The notes beneath the pieces are model-generated. The model saw only the letters and a list, made by a program, of their open reading frames with translations, made no database searches and was not told the origin of the DNA. This document shows positions 17,277 through 25,457 of a stretch of DNA of 64,000 nucleotides, in pieces. The stretch is from Roseivirga spongicola (GTDB lineage Bacteria > Bacteroidota > Bacteroidia > Cytophagales > Cyclobacteriaceae): assembly GCF_001592965.1 (NCBI RefSeq), contig NZ_LRPC01000001.1, positions 930,001 to 994,000 of the forward strand, read 5' to 3'. The position numbers and the translations under genes were made by a program. Each line of letters opens with the position of its first letter. Position 1 is the first letter of the stretch.

Positions 17277-18848
17277 ATGATGAAAACACGCGTGGGTCAA
17301 TTAAAGTCGGGTTTACTGGGAGTGGCTGTGCTATTCTCAGCAACATCTTGCTCCCTGCTGGGGCTAGGAAAAAAAGACAATGTTAGTGCCACCACTGGTG
17401 CTGAATATGCCACAGAAAAAAGCCTTTTAGGCTATAGACCATATGACGATCAGGAATTACCAAGCCCTCCGGGTATGGTGTTCATTCAAGGAGGTAGAAC
17501 CATTTTGGGCTCCTTTGAACAAGATCTTTACGGTTCTAGAGACAATATTGAAAGAACAGTAACGGTGAATTCATTCTTTATGGATGAAACTGAGGTAACC
17601 AACAGTAACTGGAAAGAATATGTGTTCTTCCAATTCAACCCTCAAGACATCCCTGTTCCAAAATCTACAAATATCATCGATCCGGATGATCCAGATAATG
17701 CCAACTTAAGTACGCCTCCAGCACAGTGGATTCCTGATTATACAGGACCAACTCATAGCAAGAGCAACCCACAGAACTATGAGGACATTGTTCCTTCAGA
17801 CGATGTTTGGGCTAGTGACTTCTCTTTTAATGATGTTTATGCTGAAAACTACTACAGCAACCCTGGTTTCAATAAATACCCAGTAGTAGGAGTTTCTTGG
17901 AGACAAGTAGCAGACTTCTGTAAATGGAGAACGGACTTCGTAAACTTGAGCCTTATCTTCGATATGGACTATGAAGACCTTCCGGTAGAGTTCACGGATG
18001 AATTCATTATTAAAGATGAGACTTCTGGTGAGTACCAATTAGCTATTGGTGGTCAACCAATAGGAGATGTTAATAGTGGCCAAGGCCAGCAGATTGAAAT
18101 TGCCGATTTCGATGAATTTCAGCAAGAAGTTGTAGAGTACATCAACCTACCTGAAAACAGAAGAAGATTCATAGAAAGAGGAATTTATCTTCCTGATTTC
18201 CGACTACCTAATGAAGCAGAGTGGGAATACGCTGCTAAGGCAACCGTAGGAACTGTTTACCTAGATGAAAATGAAGAATACGGAAGAATTTACCCTTGGG
18301 ATGGTAGAGGTGTAAGAAACCCTTACGGTAAAAAGAGAGGTGAATTACTAGCTAACTTCAAAAGAGGTAGAGGTGACTATGCTGGTATTGCCGGAAACAT
18401 TAATAACGATGCTTCAGTAATTCCTGAGCCTGTAGGAAGCAGAGAGCCAAACGACTTCAACCTGTTTAATATGGCAGGAAACGTGAGTGAGTGGGTATTT
18501 GATACTTACAGACCACTTTCTTTTGGAGACTTTGACGACCTTAACCCTGTTAGAAAAGACGGGACTAATGACCCAGAAACCGATTACGGTTGGGAAACAC
18601 TAGACTCTAAAGATAGTGTTGCTGCTAATCAAAATCTTGAGTACAGATCTTTAGTTAATGACAGAGCAAGAGTTTACAAGGGTGGTTCTTGGAAAGATGT
18701 TGCTTACTGGATGGCTCCAGGTACTAGAAGATATTTGGACCTTGACAGATCTACTAACACCATTGGTTTCAGATGTGCTATGATTTCAATCGGAACTCAG
18801 CAGTTGGACCAGTCCAACGGTTTCTTAGGCATTGGTGGAAGAGAATAA
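17277..18848 (+). CDS. gldJ: gliding motility / type IX secretion lipoprotein, GldJ-like
   Basis: A 523-residue lipoprotein. The signal peptide ends in a lipobox at SATSC (Cys25), placing it in the outer membrane's inner leaflet. The rest is a formylglycine-generating-enzyme-like (SUMF1) fold: GMVFIQGGRTILGS, FFMDETEVTNSNWKEY, YPVVGVSWRQVADFCKWR, LPNEAEWEYAAKA, NLFNMAGNVSEWVFD and RVYKGGSWKD. GldJ and GldK are both such proteins; I prefer GldJ because gldL, gldM and gldN, which normally follow gldK, are absent, and because of the long insert between the first and second blocks. GldJ stabilises other motor parts and is needed for gliding and T9SS export. ATG codons at 17277 and 17280 are both possible starts. 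Confidence 0.82.
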   Translation: MMKTRVGQLKSGLLGVAVLFSATSCSLLGLGKKDNVSATTGAEYATEKSLLGYRPYDDQELPSPPGMVFIQGGRTILGSFEQDLYGSRDNIERTVTVNSFFMDETEVTNSNWKEYVFFQFNPQDIPVPKSTNIIDPDDPDNANLSTPPAQWIPDYTGPTHSKSNPQNYEDIVPSDDVWASDFSFNDVYAENYYSNPGFNKYPVVGVSWRQVADFCKWRTDFVNLSLIFDMDYEDLPVEFTDEFIIKDETSGEYQLAIGGQPIGDVNSGQGQQIEIADFDEFQQEVVEYINLPENRRRFIERGIYLPDFRLPNEAEWEYAAKATVGTVYLDENEEYGRIYPWDGRGVRNPYGKKRGELLANFKRGRGDYAGIAGNINNDASVIPEPVGSREPNDFNLFNMAGNVSEWVFDTYRPLSFGDFDDLNPVRKDGTNDPETDYGWETLDSKDSVAANQNLEYRSLVNDRARVYKGGSWKDVAYWMAPGTRRYLDLDRSTNTIGFRCAMISIGTQQLDQSNGFLGIGGRE

Positions 18849-18870
18849 GGAATTCTATTCAATAGATATT

Positions 18871-18899
18871 AAAGGTGGCCTCGGTCACCTTTTTTATTT
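18871..18899. terminator. terminator between gldJ and comF
   Basis: AAAGGTG pairs with CACCTTT around a short GC-containing loop, followed by a T run. It serves gldJ on the plus strand; the A run on the left lets it work for the opposing gene too, whose stop lies inside the T run. Confidence 0.7.
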
Positions 18900-19598
18900 T
18901 ACACCAGCCATTACCGCTATACTCAGGTTTTTTATACCAGCCCTAAGCAGTGGTTCTGCACAGGCAATCAGGGTAGAACCAGTAGTCAGTACATCATCCA
19001 CAAGAAGCACACTTTTATCAGATAGGTCTTTGCCTCTTTCAACTTGAAAAATACCCTCAACATTCTGAATTCTTCGAACCTTAGATTTCCTCGTTTGAGA
19101 TTCAATGTATTTATTTCTAATAAGCAGATCTTCTCTCTGTTCAACCTTTAACACCTCAGATAAACCAGAGCCAAAAGCTGCAGCTTGGTTATACCCTCTT
19201 TTCTTTAGTCTTTCTGTATGAAGCGGAACAGGTATTATCATGTCGAAGCTATCGGAATAACCGCCCAGTAGTAAGTCATGACCAAACCATCTGCCCATCA
19301 TCACTCCAATTTCTCTATTGTCGTTATACTTTAAATCATGCAGAACATGCTGCATAATTCCATTCTTAATAAAGTAAGTATAAACTAAAACATGAGCTAT
19401 GGGAACTACTCCATCAAACTTGTCCTTAAATATGTGGTCTTGCAGTTTGTAAGTATTAGTCTTCGGTAAATTGTAATGACATTTAGGACATATATATTTG
19501 CTGCCCTTTGGAAGAGGGTCATCACAGCCCAAACACAGATTCGGATAAATAAGAGATAAGAAATCTGTAAAATAGTTGTGTAGGTTCATTTCCAACAA
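18894..19598 (-). CDS. comF: ComF-family phosphoribosyltransferase-like protein
   Basis: A 234-residue protein. Near the N terminus four cysteines (22, 25, 37, 40) form a zinc ribbon (LCLGC...YICPKC). The C-terminal half is a type I phosphoribosyltransferase fold with the PRPP loop VLLVDDVLTTGSTL near residue 205 and the RKKRGYNQA-like block LKKRGYNQAA. ComF is linked to DNA uptake in naturally transformable bacteria, and such proteins may act in DNA recombination after uptake; in this phylum the role is less clear. The first in-frame ATG is at 19598, but MNLHNYF beginning nine bases later is also possible. Only about 16 bp separate it from the divergent gene at 19615. Confidence 0.88.
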   Translation of the reverse strand: MLEMNLHNYFTDFLSLIYPNLCLGCDDPLPKGSKYICPKCHYNLPKTNTYKLQDHIFKDKFDGVVPIAHVLVYTYFIKNGIMQHVLHDLKYNDNREIGVMMGRWFGHDLLLGGYSDSFDMIIPVPLHTERLKKRGYNQAAAFGSGLSEVLKVEQREDLLIRNKYIESQTRKSKVRRIQNVEGIFQVERGKDLSDKSVLLVDDVLTTGSTLIACAEPLLRAGIKNLSIAVMAGVK

Positions 19599-19614
19599 TA
19601 TAATTAAATTAGAA

Positions 19615-19962
19615 ATGAGTATTATTCAAAATTTCAATGAATACAGAGCTGAAATGAACGAGAAGATCATGGCAGCTGATAATAAAGTGCTCAAGCGTAT
19701 CTTTAATTTAGATACCAATGCTTTTGCCGAAGGTGCTCTAGACGTTAAAACCAAGGAAATTGTAGGGCTTGCCTGTTCGATGGTTTTAAGGTGCGATGAC
19801 TGCGTAAGATATCACTTAGGCAAATGCCACGACCTCAAACTCTCATCTGCAGAAGTATATGAAGCTTTCTCTATTGCCAACCTTATTGGTGGCACCATAG
19901 TAATTCCTCATTTGAGAAGAGCCGTAGAATATTGGGAGGCACTACAAGAAGAAAATGTATAA
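19615..19962 (+). CDS. carboxymuconolactone decarboxylase (AhpD-like) family protein
   Basis: A 115-residue protein of the CMD/AhpD fold. The key signature is Cys60-x-x-Cys63 followed by His67 (VLRCDDCVRYH) with an upstream Glu48 in TKEIVGLACSM, which in AhpD-like proteins form a thiol redox or proton-relay centre. I start it at the ATG at 19615 because the longer frame from 19576 would run into the divergent comF start. It overlaps the next gene by eight bases, and that gene overlaps xth, so the three form an operon; a role in oxidative defence alongside DNA repair is possible but inferred. Confidence 0.88.
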   Translation: MSIIQNFNEYRAEMNEKIMAADNKVLKRIFNLDTNAFAEGALDVKTKEIVGLACSMVLRCDDCVRYHLGKCHDLKLSSAEVYEAFSIANLIGGTIVIPHLRRAVEYWEALQEENV

Positions 19963-20320
19963 AAAAGATCTAGAACTTCATGTGAGGTGGGCTAAGTTGA
20001 TGACTTCGCTCAAAGACACTATCGGTAAAAGGCCGAAAGACCTAAATGGAGTTCTGTTTCTTATTGGAGTCCAGGAACTAGGAAGGGGCCCTCAAACTTT
20101 TAGCAAGGAAGAGAAGCAAGACCTAATGCATATAGCAATATGCAAGGTTTTGAGCTATTCTGGCTATTATGAGCTACAAAGTGTAGATCAAGAAGGCTGG
20201 CCTCATTGGAGTGCCGTTAAGAAATTACCCAAGTTTGATCTATTGGATCAGGAAAAGCTTCTCAAAATGCATGTGCTAGAATATTTTGAGAAGGAATACG
20301 AATTAAAAATCGAAGCATGA
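19955..20320 (+). CDS. conserved small protein of unknown function
   Basis: A 121-residue soluble protein with no signal peptide and no motif I can name. It contains helix-forming segments (LELHVRWAKLMTSLKDTIG, KEEKQDLMHIAICKVLSY) and a conserved-looking WPHWSAV stretch with two Trp residues. It overlaps the CMD-family gene by eight bases and shares ATGA with xth, so it is translated with both. The tight operon argues that it is real and probably conserved in the order, but nothing in the sequence states its job. Confidence 0.8.
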   Translation: MYKKDLELHVRWAKLMTSLKDTIGKRPKDLNGVLFLIGVQELGRGPQTFSKEEKQDLMHIAICKVLSYSGYYELQSVDQEGWPHWSAVKKLPKFDLLDQEKLLKMHVLEYFEKEYELKIEA

Positions 20321-21075
20321 AAATTATCTCCTACAACGTAAATGGAATTAGAGCTGCCTTAAGAAAAGGTTTTAGAGAATGGTTGGAAGAGGAAAACCCT
20401 GATATTCTTTGTTTGCAAGAACTTAAAGCGAATCCAGAACAAGTAGAGGACTTTTATGAAGACTTGGGTTACCAGATGTACTGGGAAAATGCTGAGAAAA
20501 AAGGCTATTCTGGAGTAGGAATACTCACTAAACACACTCCGCTTCACGTGGAACACGGCTGTGGAAACCCTTTGTATGATAATGAAGGCAGAGTATTACG
20601 AGCCGATTACAAAGACTTTTCTGTTATGTCGGTTTATATGCCTAGTGGTACTAGCGGAGACATACGCCAAGATTTCAAATATGAGTGGTTAGACTTCTTC
20701 CAAACTTATGTGGATGAGCTCAGGAAAGAAGTACCGAACCTTATTATTAGTGGAGATTACAACATAGCACACAAAGAAATAGACATTCATAACCCCGTAT
20801 CTAATAAGAATTCTTCAGGCTTTTTACCTGAAGAAAGGGCTTGGCTCACTCAATATGTAGAATCTGGATTTGTAGATACGTTCAGAGAATTTAATACGGA
20901 GCCACATCAATACTCTTGGTGGAGCTACAGAGCAAATGCCCGTGCCAATAATAAGGGATGGAGAATTGACTACCACATGGCCACCGAGCCTCTAAAGACA
21001 AGGCTAAAATCTGCTACAATTCTGCCTAATGCATTTCATTCAGACCACTGCCCGATAGTACTAGAAATTGACTAA
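20317..21075 (+). CDS. xth: exodeoxyribonuclease III / AP endonuclease
   Basis: A 252-residue metal-dependent nuclease of the exonuclease III class, cutting DNA at abasic sites in base-excision repair and degrading one strand from 3' ends. Visible active-site blocks: NVNGIRAALRKGF, the metal-binding Glu in ILCLQELKAN, the Asp and Asn in ISGDYNIAHKEIDIHNP, a WWSYRANARANNKGWRIDY block and the final FHSDHCPI with the catalytic His. Length is usual (about 250-270). It is the last gene of the operon starting at 19615. One stretch inside it (20540-20555) resembles a parS site. Confidence 0.95.
   Translation: MKIISYNVNGIRAALRKGFREWLEEENPDILCLQELKANPEQVEDFYEDLGYQMYWENAEKKGYSGVGILTKHTPLHVEHGCGNPLYDNEGRVLRADYKDFSVMSVYMPSGTSGDIRQDFKYEWLDFFQTYVDELRKEVPNLIISGDYNIAHKEIDIHNPVSNKNSSGFLPEERAWLTQYVESGFVDTFREFNTEPHQYSWWSYRANARANNKGWRIDYHMATEPLKTRLKSATILPNAFHSDHCPIVLEID
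20540..20555. other. weak parS-like sequence inside xth
   Basis: CGCTTCACGTGGAACA keeps the CACGTG centre and differs from TGTTCCACGTGGAACA at three positions. ParB can use degenerate sites, but coding constraint alone could produce this. Confidence 0.2.
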
Positions 21076-21163
21076 ACAGAAACTTTATTAGCCTGTTTAT
21101 CAATTGTTTTACAATCCTTTAGAAAGTATTTGCGTAATTACTGTAGACTAAAGAAAGCAGGCT

Positions 21164-24100
21164 ATGGGTTCTAATGAGTCGTTGATAAAGCAGTTAAAGG
21201 ACTACAAAAGAAAATACTATAAGAATAAAGCCATTAAAGGAGCAATCATTTTGCTCAGCGGCCTTCTTATAGCCTTTCTGTTAATCAATACAATAGAATT
21301 CTCCGCTCATCTATCTAAAGTGGGCAGAGCAATTGTTTTCTACACATTTCTCACTGCCCTAATCGTTTCACTTTATTGGTTGGTCATTCGGCATTTAATG
21401 GTAATGAGCAACCATGGTAGCCAAATGAGCAATGAAGAAGCCGCAAGGCAAATAGGCAAGCATTTCCCTGAAGTATCTGACAAGTTGCTTAATGTTATTC
21501 AGTTAGAACGGCTTTCTGACAGCCAAAGCGAGTTGTTAATTGCTAGTATTCAACAGAAGAGCCTTAAACTACAGCAGATTCCATTTGCAAGCGCAATAGA
21601 CATTAAGGCCAACAAAAAATACTTTAAGTACTCTTACATTCCGGCATCCATAATTGTCTTACTCTTCATCTTTATACCTCAATTTCTTACAGAAAGCTCC
21701 ACTAGAATCATCAATTATAACGATGAATTTCTGCCTGAGGCACCCTTTAGCTTTGTTTTAGACAATGATAAACTGTCAGGATTTAAGGATGAGCCTTTTA
21801 CAATATCAGTAAGTACACAAGGTAGGGCGGTTCCAGAAAATCTATTTGTCTGGATCAATGAAAGAAAAATTAAGGCTATTCAACAAGGCCAAGGCCAATT
21901 CCAATATCAGATTTCAAGACTAAAAGAAAACACCACATTCAGGTTAGAGGCCGAAGGATTAGTATCGAGTACTTATGAAATTGAAACCTATCTAAGACCA
22001 AGTCTTTCTCTTTTCAGTATCGATCTTAACTATCCTGATTATACCAGAATTGCAGATGAATCTATCAAAAACTCAGGCAACCTAACCATTCCTGAAGGCA
22101 CTCTGGCCACGTGGAACATTGACGCCTCAAATACGGAAAGTGTAAGTTTCTATTTCCATAACGCTGAAGAACAGTTGAAAGGGGAGAGCACTGGCAAAAA
22201 CAAGTTCAACCTGTCGCAAACCATTAAAAATGGCGGATCATATTCTGTTCAACTTAAAAATGAGAACAGTACCAACAGAGATTCTTTAAAATTTCAAATA
22301 GAAGTAATTAAAGATAGGACTCCGAGTATTGTGCTAGATCAATATCAAGATACCGTGCTTTATAAAAACATAGTATTAGGAGGAAAGATCGAAGACGATT
22401 ATGGTTTCAGCTCATTGGCAATGCATTATTCTTATGACGGAGAGAAATACGAAAGCTTAAATTTACCGTTCAACCCGGCCACATTAGATCAATCTTATTA
22501 CTACATATTCAAATTAGACTCTGCAAAAATCAAAGCGGGAGCAGAGCTTACATATTACGTACAAGTATCTGATAATGATGGCGTTAATGGATATAAATCA
22601 GCTAAGTCTTCCTCATACAGTTTCAAAATACCTTCTTTAGAAGAGTTAGAAAAAGACATTGAAAAGTCTAGCCAGGCCGTAAAGGAAAACATTGATGAAA
22701 CACTGAAACAAACTGAAGATTTAAGCAAGAAAATTCGAGAGGCCGATGAAAAGCTGAAAACTAAGAAAGAAATGGATTGGCAAGATGAAAAGCTAATGCA
22801 GGAAATCTTGAACCAGAAAGAAGAACTTGCGAAAAAGGTAGATCAGCTGAAAAAGGAAAATCAGCTTAATAATAAAAAACTAGATCAGTTTAAGCCTCAG
22901 AACGATGAGGTGAAAAACAAGATGGAGCAGCTGCAAGAGATAATGAACAGCGTGCTAGATGACGAGACCAAAAAACTCTACGATGAACTAAGAGAATTAC
23001 TAAAACAACAATCTGATATTGAGGAGTTTAGAGAGAAAATGAATGAGTTGAGTGATCAGAGTGGAAACCTAGAAGAGGACCTAGAAAGAACTTTAGAACT
23101 CTTCAAAAAACTCCAATTCGATATGGCTTTGCAAGAGAATATTGAGGAATTAGAAAATCAGACTCAACAACAGCAAGAACTGCAAGAAGAAACAGAAAAT
23201 GGAGAAAAGACAAGCGAAGATCTAGCAAACAAGCAAGAAGAACTCAAGGAAGACTCCAAGAAACTAGAAGAGCAATTAGAAAAGCTGAATGAGTTAAATC
23301 AGGAAAGAAAGAATCCTGATCAACTACCTCAAGACGCTAAGGAACAGATAGAAGAGATTCAAGAAGAACAACAAAAAGCTCAAGAAGCCTTAGAAGAAGA
23401 AGCGCAGCAAGAGCAATCAGAGTCAGTTGAAGGCGAAGGAGAGCAAAATGAGGAAGGTCAGCAAGAGGAACAATATGAAGGTAATTCTCCTCAAAGTAAA
23501 GCCAGTCAATCTCAACAGAGGGCAACCCAGAAAATGCAAGAGCTTAAACAAAGCATGCAAAATATGCAGAACAGCATGCAGATGGAACAACGGTCAGAAG
23601 ACATGGACAACCTTCGAGATCTTGTCGATAATCTTCTTACCCTCTCTTTCAATCAGGAAGGTTTAATGGATCAATTCAAAGAAATTCGCCAAAGCGACCC
23701 TAGGGTTGTGAAGCTTGGTCAAGAGCAATTAAAGCTAAAAGATGATTCACAGATTATACAAGACAGTCTTGTAGCACTTTCGCAACGCGTTTTTGAAATT
23801 TCATCCTTCGTTATGAAAGAATTGGATGAAATGAACCGACAAATGGATGGTACTATTGAATCGCTCAAGGAGAAAAGACTCAATGAAGTTATAGGAAAGC
23901 AACAGTTTACCATGACTTCCATCAATAACCTGGCACTTCTACTAGATGATGTGCTTCAACAAATGCAACAACAGATGGCTGGCTCAATGAATGGCTCCAA
24001 GAAAGGTTCAAAAAGCAATCCAGGTATCAATGGCATGTCAGAACTCCAACAACAGCTTAGCGATCAAATAAAACAGCTTAAAAAGAGCGGAAAAAGCGGA

Positions 24101-24532
24101 AGAGAACTCTCGGAAGAATTAGCAAAAATGGCAGCTCAACAAGAGAAGCTCAGAAATACCCTAGAAAACTTTGAAACAGGCATGCAGGGAAATAAATTAG
24201 GCGAGAAAATTGATAAGCTTATTGAGCAGATGGAGCAAAACGAATGGGACCTGATCAATAAGAACATCACTGACCAAACAATAGAACGTCAGCAAGAGAT
24301 ATTAACTAGAATGTTGGATGCCGAAAACTCTATGAGAGAACGAGGGGAAGATGACGAAAGAGAAGCCAGAACGGCTGAAGATTTTGAGCTTTCCATTCCA
24401 CAATCGCTTAACGACTATTTGAAAGCTAAAGAAAAGGAAATTGAACTTTTAAAAACTATTCCTGCTAAGCTTAATCCATACTACAAGAAGGAAACCAACA
24501 AATACTTCAAAAAGATCAAAGAAAAGAACTGA
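21164..24532 (+). CDS. large membrane protein, DUF4175 family
   Basis: A 1122-residue envelope protein. Hydrophobic helices lie at about 25-45, 58-80 and 154-172; the N-terminal region to about 490 includes beta-rich, Ig-like sequence in the periplasm. From about 495 to 830 the protein is a very long coiled coil rich in Glu, Gln and Lys (low complexity, with QEEQ and QQQQ runs), and the C-terminal part continues in helices with QQQMAGSMNG and a basic tail. The arrangement matches proteins of the DUF4175 family common in Bacteroidota; their function is not established. It starts the block DUF4175, RsbW-like, ybeY, mnmG. The ATG at 21164 fits the membrane N terminus. Confidence 0.85.
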   Translation: MGSNESLIKQLKDYKRKYYKNKAIKGAIILLSGLLIAFLLINTIEFSAHLSKVGRAIVFYTFLTALIVSLYWLVIRHLMVMSNHGSQMSNEEAARQIGKHFPEVSDKLLNVIQLERLSDSQSELLIASIQQKSLKLQQIPFASAIDIKANKKYFKYSYIPASIIVLLFIFIPQFLTESSTRIINYNDEFLPEAPFSFVLDNDKLSGFKDEPFTISVSTQGRAVPENLFVWINERKIKAIQQGQGQFQYQISRLKENTTFRLEAEGLVSSTYEIETYLRPSLSLFSIDLNYPDYTRIADESIKNSGNLTIPEGTLATWNIDASNTESVSFYFHNAEEQLKGESTGKNKFNLSQTIKNGGSYSVQLKNENSTNRDSLKFQIEVIKDRTPSIVLDQYQDTVLYKNIVLGGKIEDDYGFSSLAMHYSYDGEKYESLNLPFNPATLDQSYYYIFKLDSAKIKAGAELTYYVQVSDNDGVNGYKSAKSSSYSFKIPSLEELEKDIEKSSQAVKENIDETLKQTEDLSKKIREADEKLKTKKEMDWQDEKLMQEILNQKEELAKKVDQLKKENQLNNKKLDQFKPQNDEVKNKMEQLQEIMNSVLDDETKKLYDELRELLKQQSDIEEFREKMNELSDQSGNLEEDLERTLELFKKLQFDMALQENIEELENQTQQQQELQEETENGEKTSEDLANKQEELKEDSKKLEEQLEKLNELNQERKNPDQLPQDAKEQIEEIQEEQQKAQEALEEEAQQEQSESVEGEGEQNEEGQQEEQYEGNSPQSKASQSQQRATQKMQELKQSMQNMQNSMQMEQRSEDMDNLRDLVDNLLTLSFNQEGLMDQFKEIRQSDPRVVKLGQEQLKLKDDSQIIQDSLVALSQRVFEISSFVMKELDEMNRQMDGTIESLKEKRLNEVIGKQQFTMTSINNLALLLDDVLQQMQQQMAGSMNGSKKGSKSNPGINGMSELQQQLSDQIKQLKKSGKSGRELSEELAKMAAQQEKLRNTLENFETGMQGNKLGEKIDKLIEQMEQNEWDLINKNITDQTIERQQEILTRMLDAENSMRERGEDDEREARTAEDFELSIPQSLNDYLKAKEKEIELLKTIPAKLNPYYKKETNKYFKKIKEKN

Positions 24533-24541
24533 GCTCACTGA

Positions 24542-24943
24542 ATGAAGAACATTAGTATTGAAATACCTTCTCTCACCGAAAACATCAGAATAGTTGAGAG
24601 TTTTATAGACAACGCCAAGGAGAAGTACGAGCTCACTGACGATGTATATGGCAACATTATGATTGCCGTTATAGAATCGGTGAATAACGCCATCCTTCAT
24701 GGTAACCAGGCAGATAAGCAGAAGAGCGTAAAGCTCAGCGCTGCCCTCTTGGAAGAAGAAATTGTCTTCTCTATAACAGACCAAGGCGTAGGTTTCGATT
24801 ACAAAAACCTACCAGACCCTACAGCACCAGAGAATGTTCAGAAAATAGGTGGAAGAGGAATATTCTTAATGAAGAACTTAGCCGATGAAATTCAATTCAA
24901 GGATGAAGGCCGAACCGTTGAATTAACCTTCTATATAGATTAA
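24542..24943 (+). CDS. RsbW/SpoIIAB-like serine-kinase-type ATPase (anti-sigma regulatory factor family)
   Basis: A 133-residue single GHKL ATPase domain. The N box is ESVNNAILHGNQ, the G1 box DQGVGFD and the G2 box GGRGIFLMKNL, as in RsbW and SpoIIAB, which bind sigma factors and phosphorylate anti-sigma antagonists. No sigma factor or STAS antagonist is next to it, so the target is unknown. It lies nine bases after the DUF4175 gene and shares one base with ybeY, in a very conserved-looking operon order near the replication origin. Confidence 0.9.
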   Translation: MKNISIEIPSLTENIRIVESFIDNAKEKYELTDDVYGNIMIAVIESVNNAILHGNQADKQKSVKLSAALLEEEIVFSITDQGVGFDYKNLPDPTAPENVQKIGGRGIFLMKNLADEIQFKDEGRTVELTFYID

Positions 24944-25383
24944 TGTCATCACAAATCAACTTCTTTGTTGAAGACGTTGAGTTCAAACTCAACCATAAAA
25001 CAATTATTAGAAAGTGGATTAAATCGATTGTTGAATCACATCAACAGTCGATTGAGGAAATAAACTACATCTTTTGTTCTGATGAGTATTTGCTCAATGT
25101 AAACCGTGAATACCTCTATCACGATTATTACACAGACATCATCACCTTCGACAATAGAGAAGCATTAGATGAACCCATTCTCTCTGACATATTCATATCG
25201 ATTGATAGAGTTAAAGAGAATGCGATTACCGAAGCCACGCATTTCGACAACGAATTGTACAGAGTACTCATCCACGGAGTTCTCCATCTGTTAGGCCAAG
25301 CTGACAAAACTGAGGAGCAACAGGTGGCCATGAGAAAAAGCGAAGAAGCTTCCTTATCTTTGCTTCAGATTCCAAAAAAGTAA
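24943..25383 (+). CDS. ybeY: endoribonuclease YbeY (rRNA maturation factor)
   Basis: A 146-residue metal-dependent RNase acting in 16S rRNA 3' maturation and ribosome quality control. The signature runs His111-Gly-Val-Leu-His115-Leu-Leu-Gly and then Asp121, where the third zinc ligand is usually His. To my knowledge Asp in this place is common in Bacteroidota, so I do not read it as damage. Other blocks, LNVNREYLYHDYYTDIITFD and DIFISIDRV, are typical. It overlaps the ATPase gene by one base and ends just before two parS-like palindromes. Confidence 0.94.
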   Translation: MSSQINFFVEDVEFKLNHKTIIRKWIKSIVESHQQSIEEINYIFCSDEYLLNVNREYLYHDYYTDIITFDNREALDEPILSDIFISIDRVKENAITEATHFDNELYRVLIHGVLHLLGQADKTEEQQVAMRKSEEASLSLLQIPKK

Positions 25384-25384
25384 A

Positions 25385-25400
25385 TGTTCCACGTGAAACT
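25385..25400. other. parS-like site 1
   Basis: TGTTCCACGTGAAACT differs at one or two positions from the ParB-binding consensus TGTTnCACGTGAAACA. It lies between ybeY and mnmG, 38 bp from a second, perfect copy. Confidence 0.7.
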
Positions 25401-25422
25401 TTAAGATGACTTTTTCACTTAT

Positions 25423-25438
25423 TGTTCCACGTGGAACA
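25423..25438. other. parS site 2
   Basis: TGTTCCACGTGGAACA is a perfect 16-bp palindrome equal to the classical parS of Caulobacter and Pseudomonas. ParB spreading from such sites near the origin directs chromosome segregation. It is 20 bp upstream of the mnmG start and about 4.4 kb from the proposed oriC. Confidence 0.85.
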
Positions 25439-25457
25439 GTTGGTTAAAGAACAAGGT

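Noticed and set aside
17277-18848. GldK instead of GldJ
   Set aside because: Possible, since both share the SUMF1-like fold, but no gldL, gldM or gldN follows; GldJ is the better reading.
22680-23560. Q/E/K-rich repeated sequence taken as a DNA repeat array
   Set aside because: It is the codon pattern of a coiled coil in the DUF4175 protein, without fixed unit length, so not a CRISPR or satellite.
24449-24784. 111-codon minus-strand frame across the DUF4175 end and the ATPase gene
   Set aside because: Overlaps two well supported genes in other frames.
25422-25457. TTG start for mnmG
   Set aside because: It would translate through the parS palindrome; the family start is close to the FAD motif at 25458.
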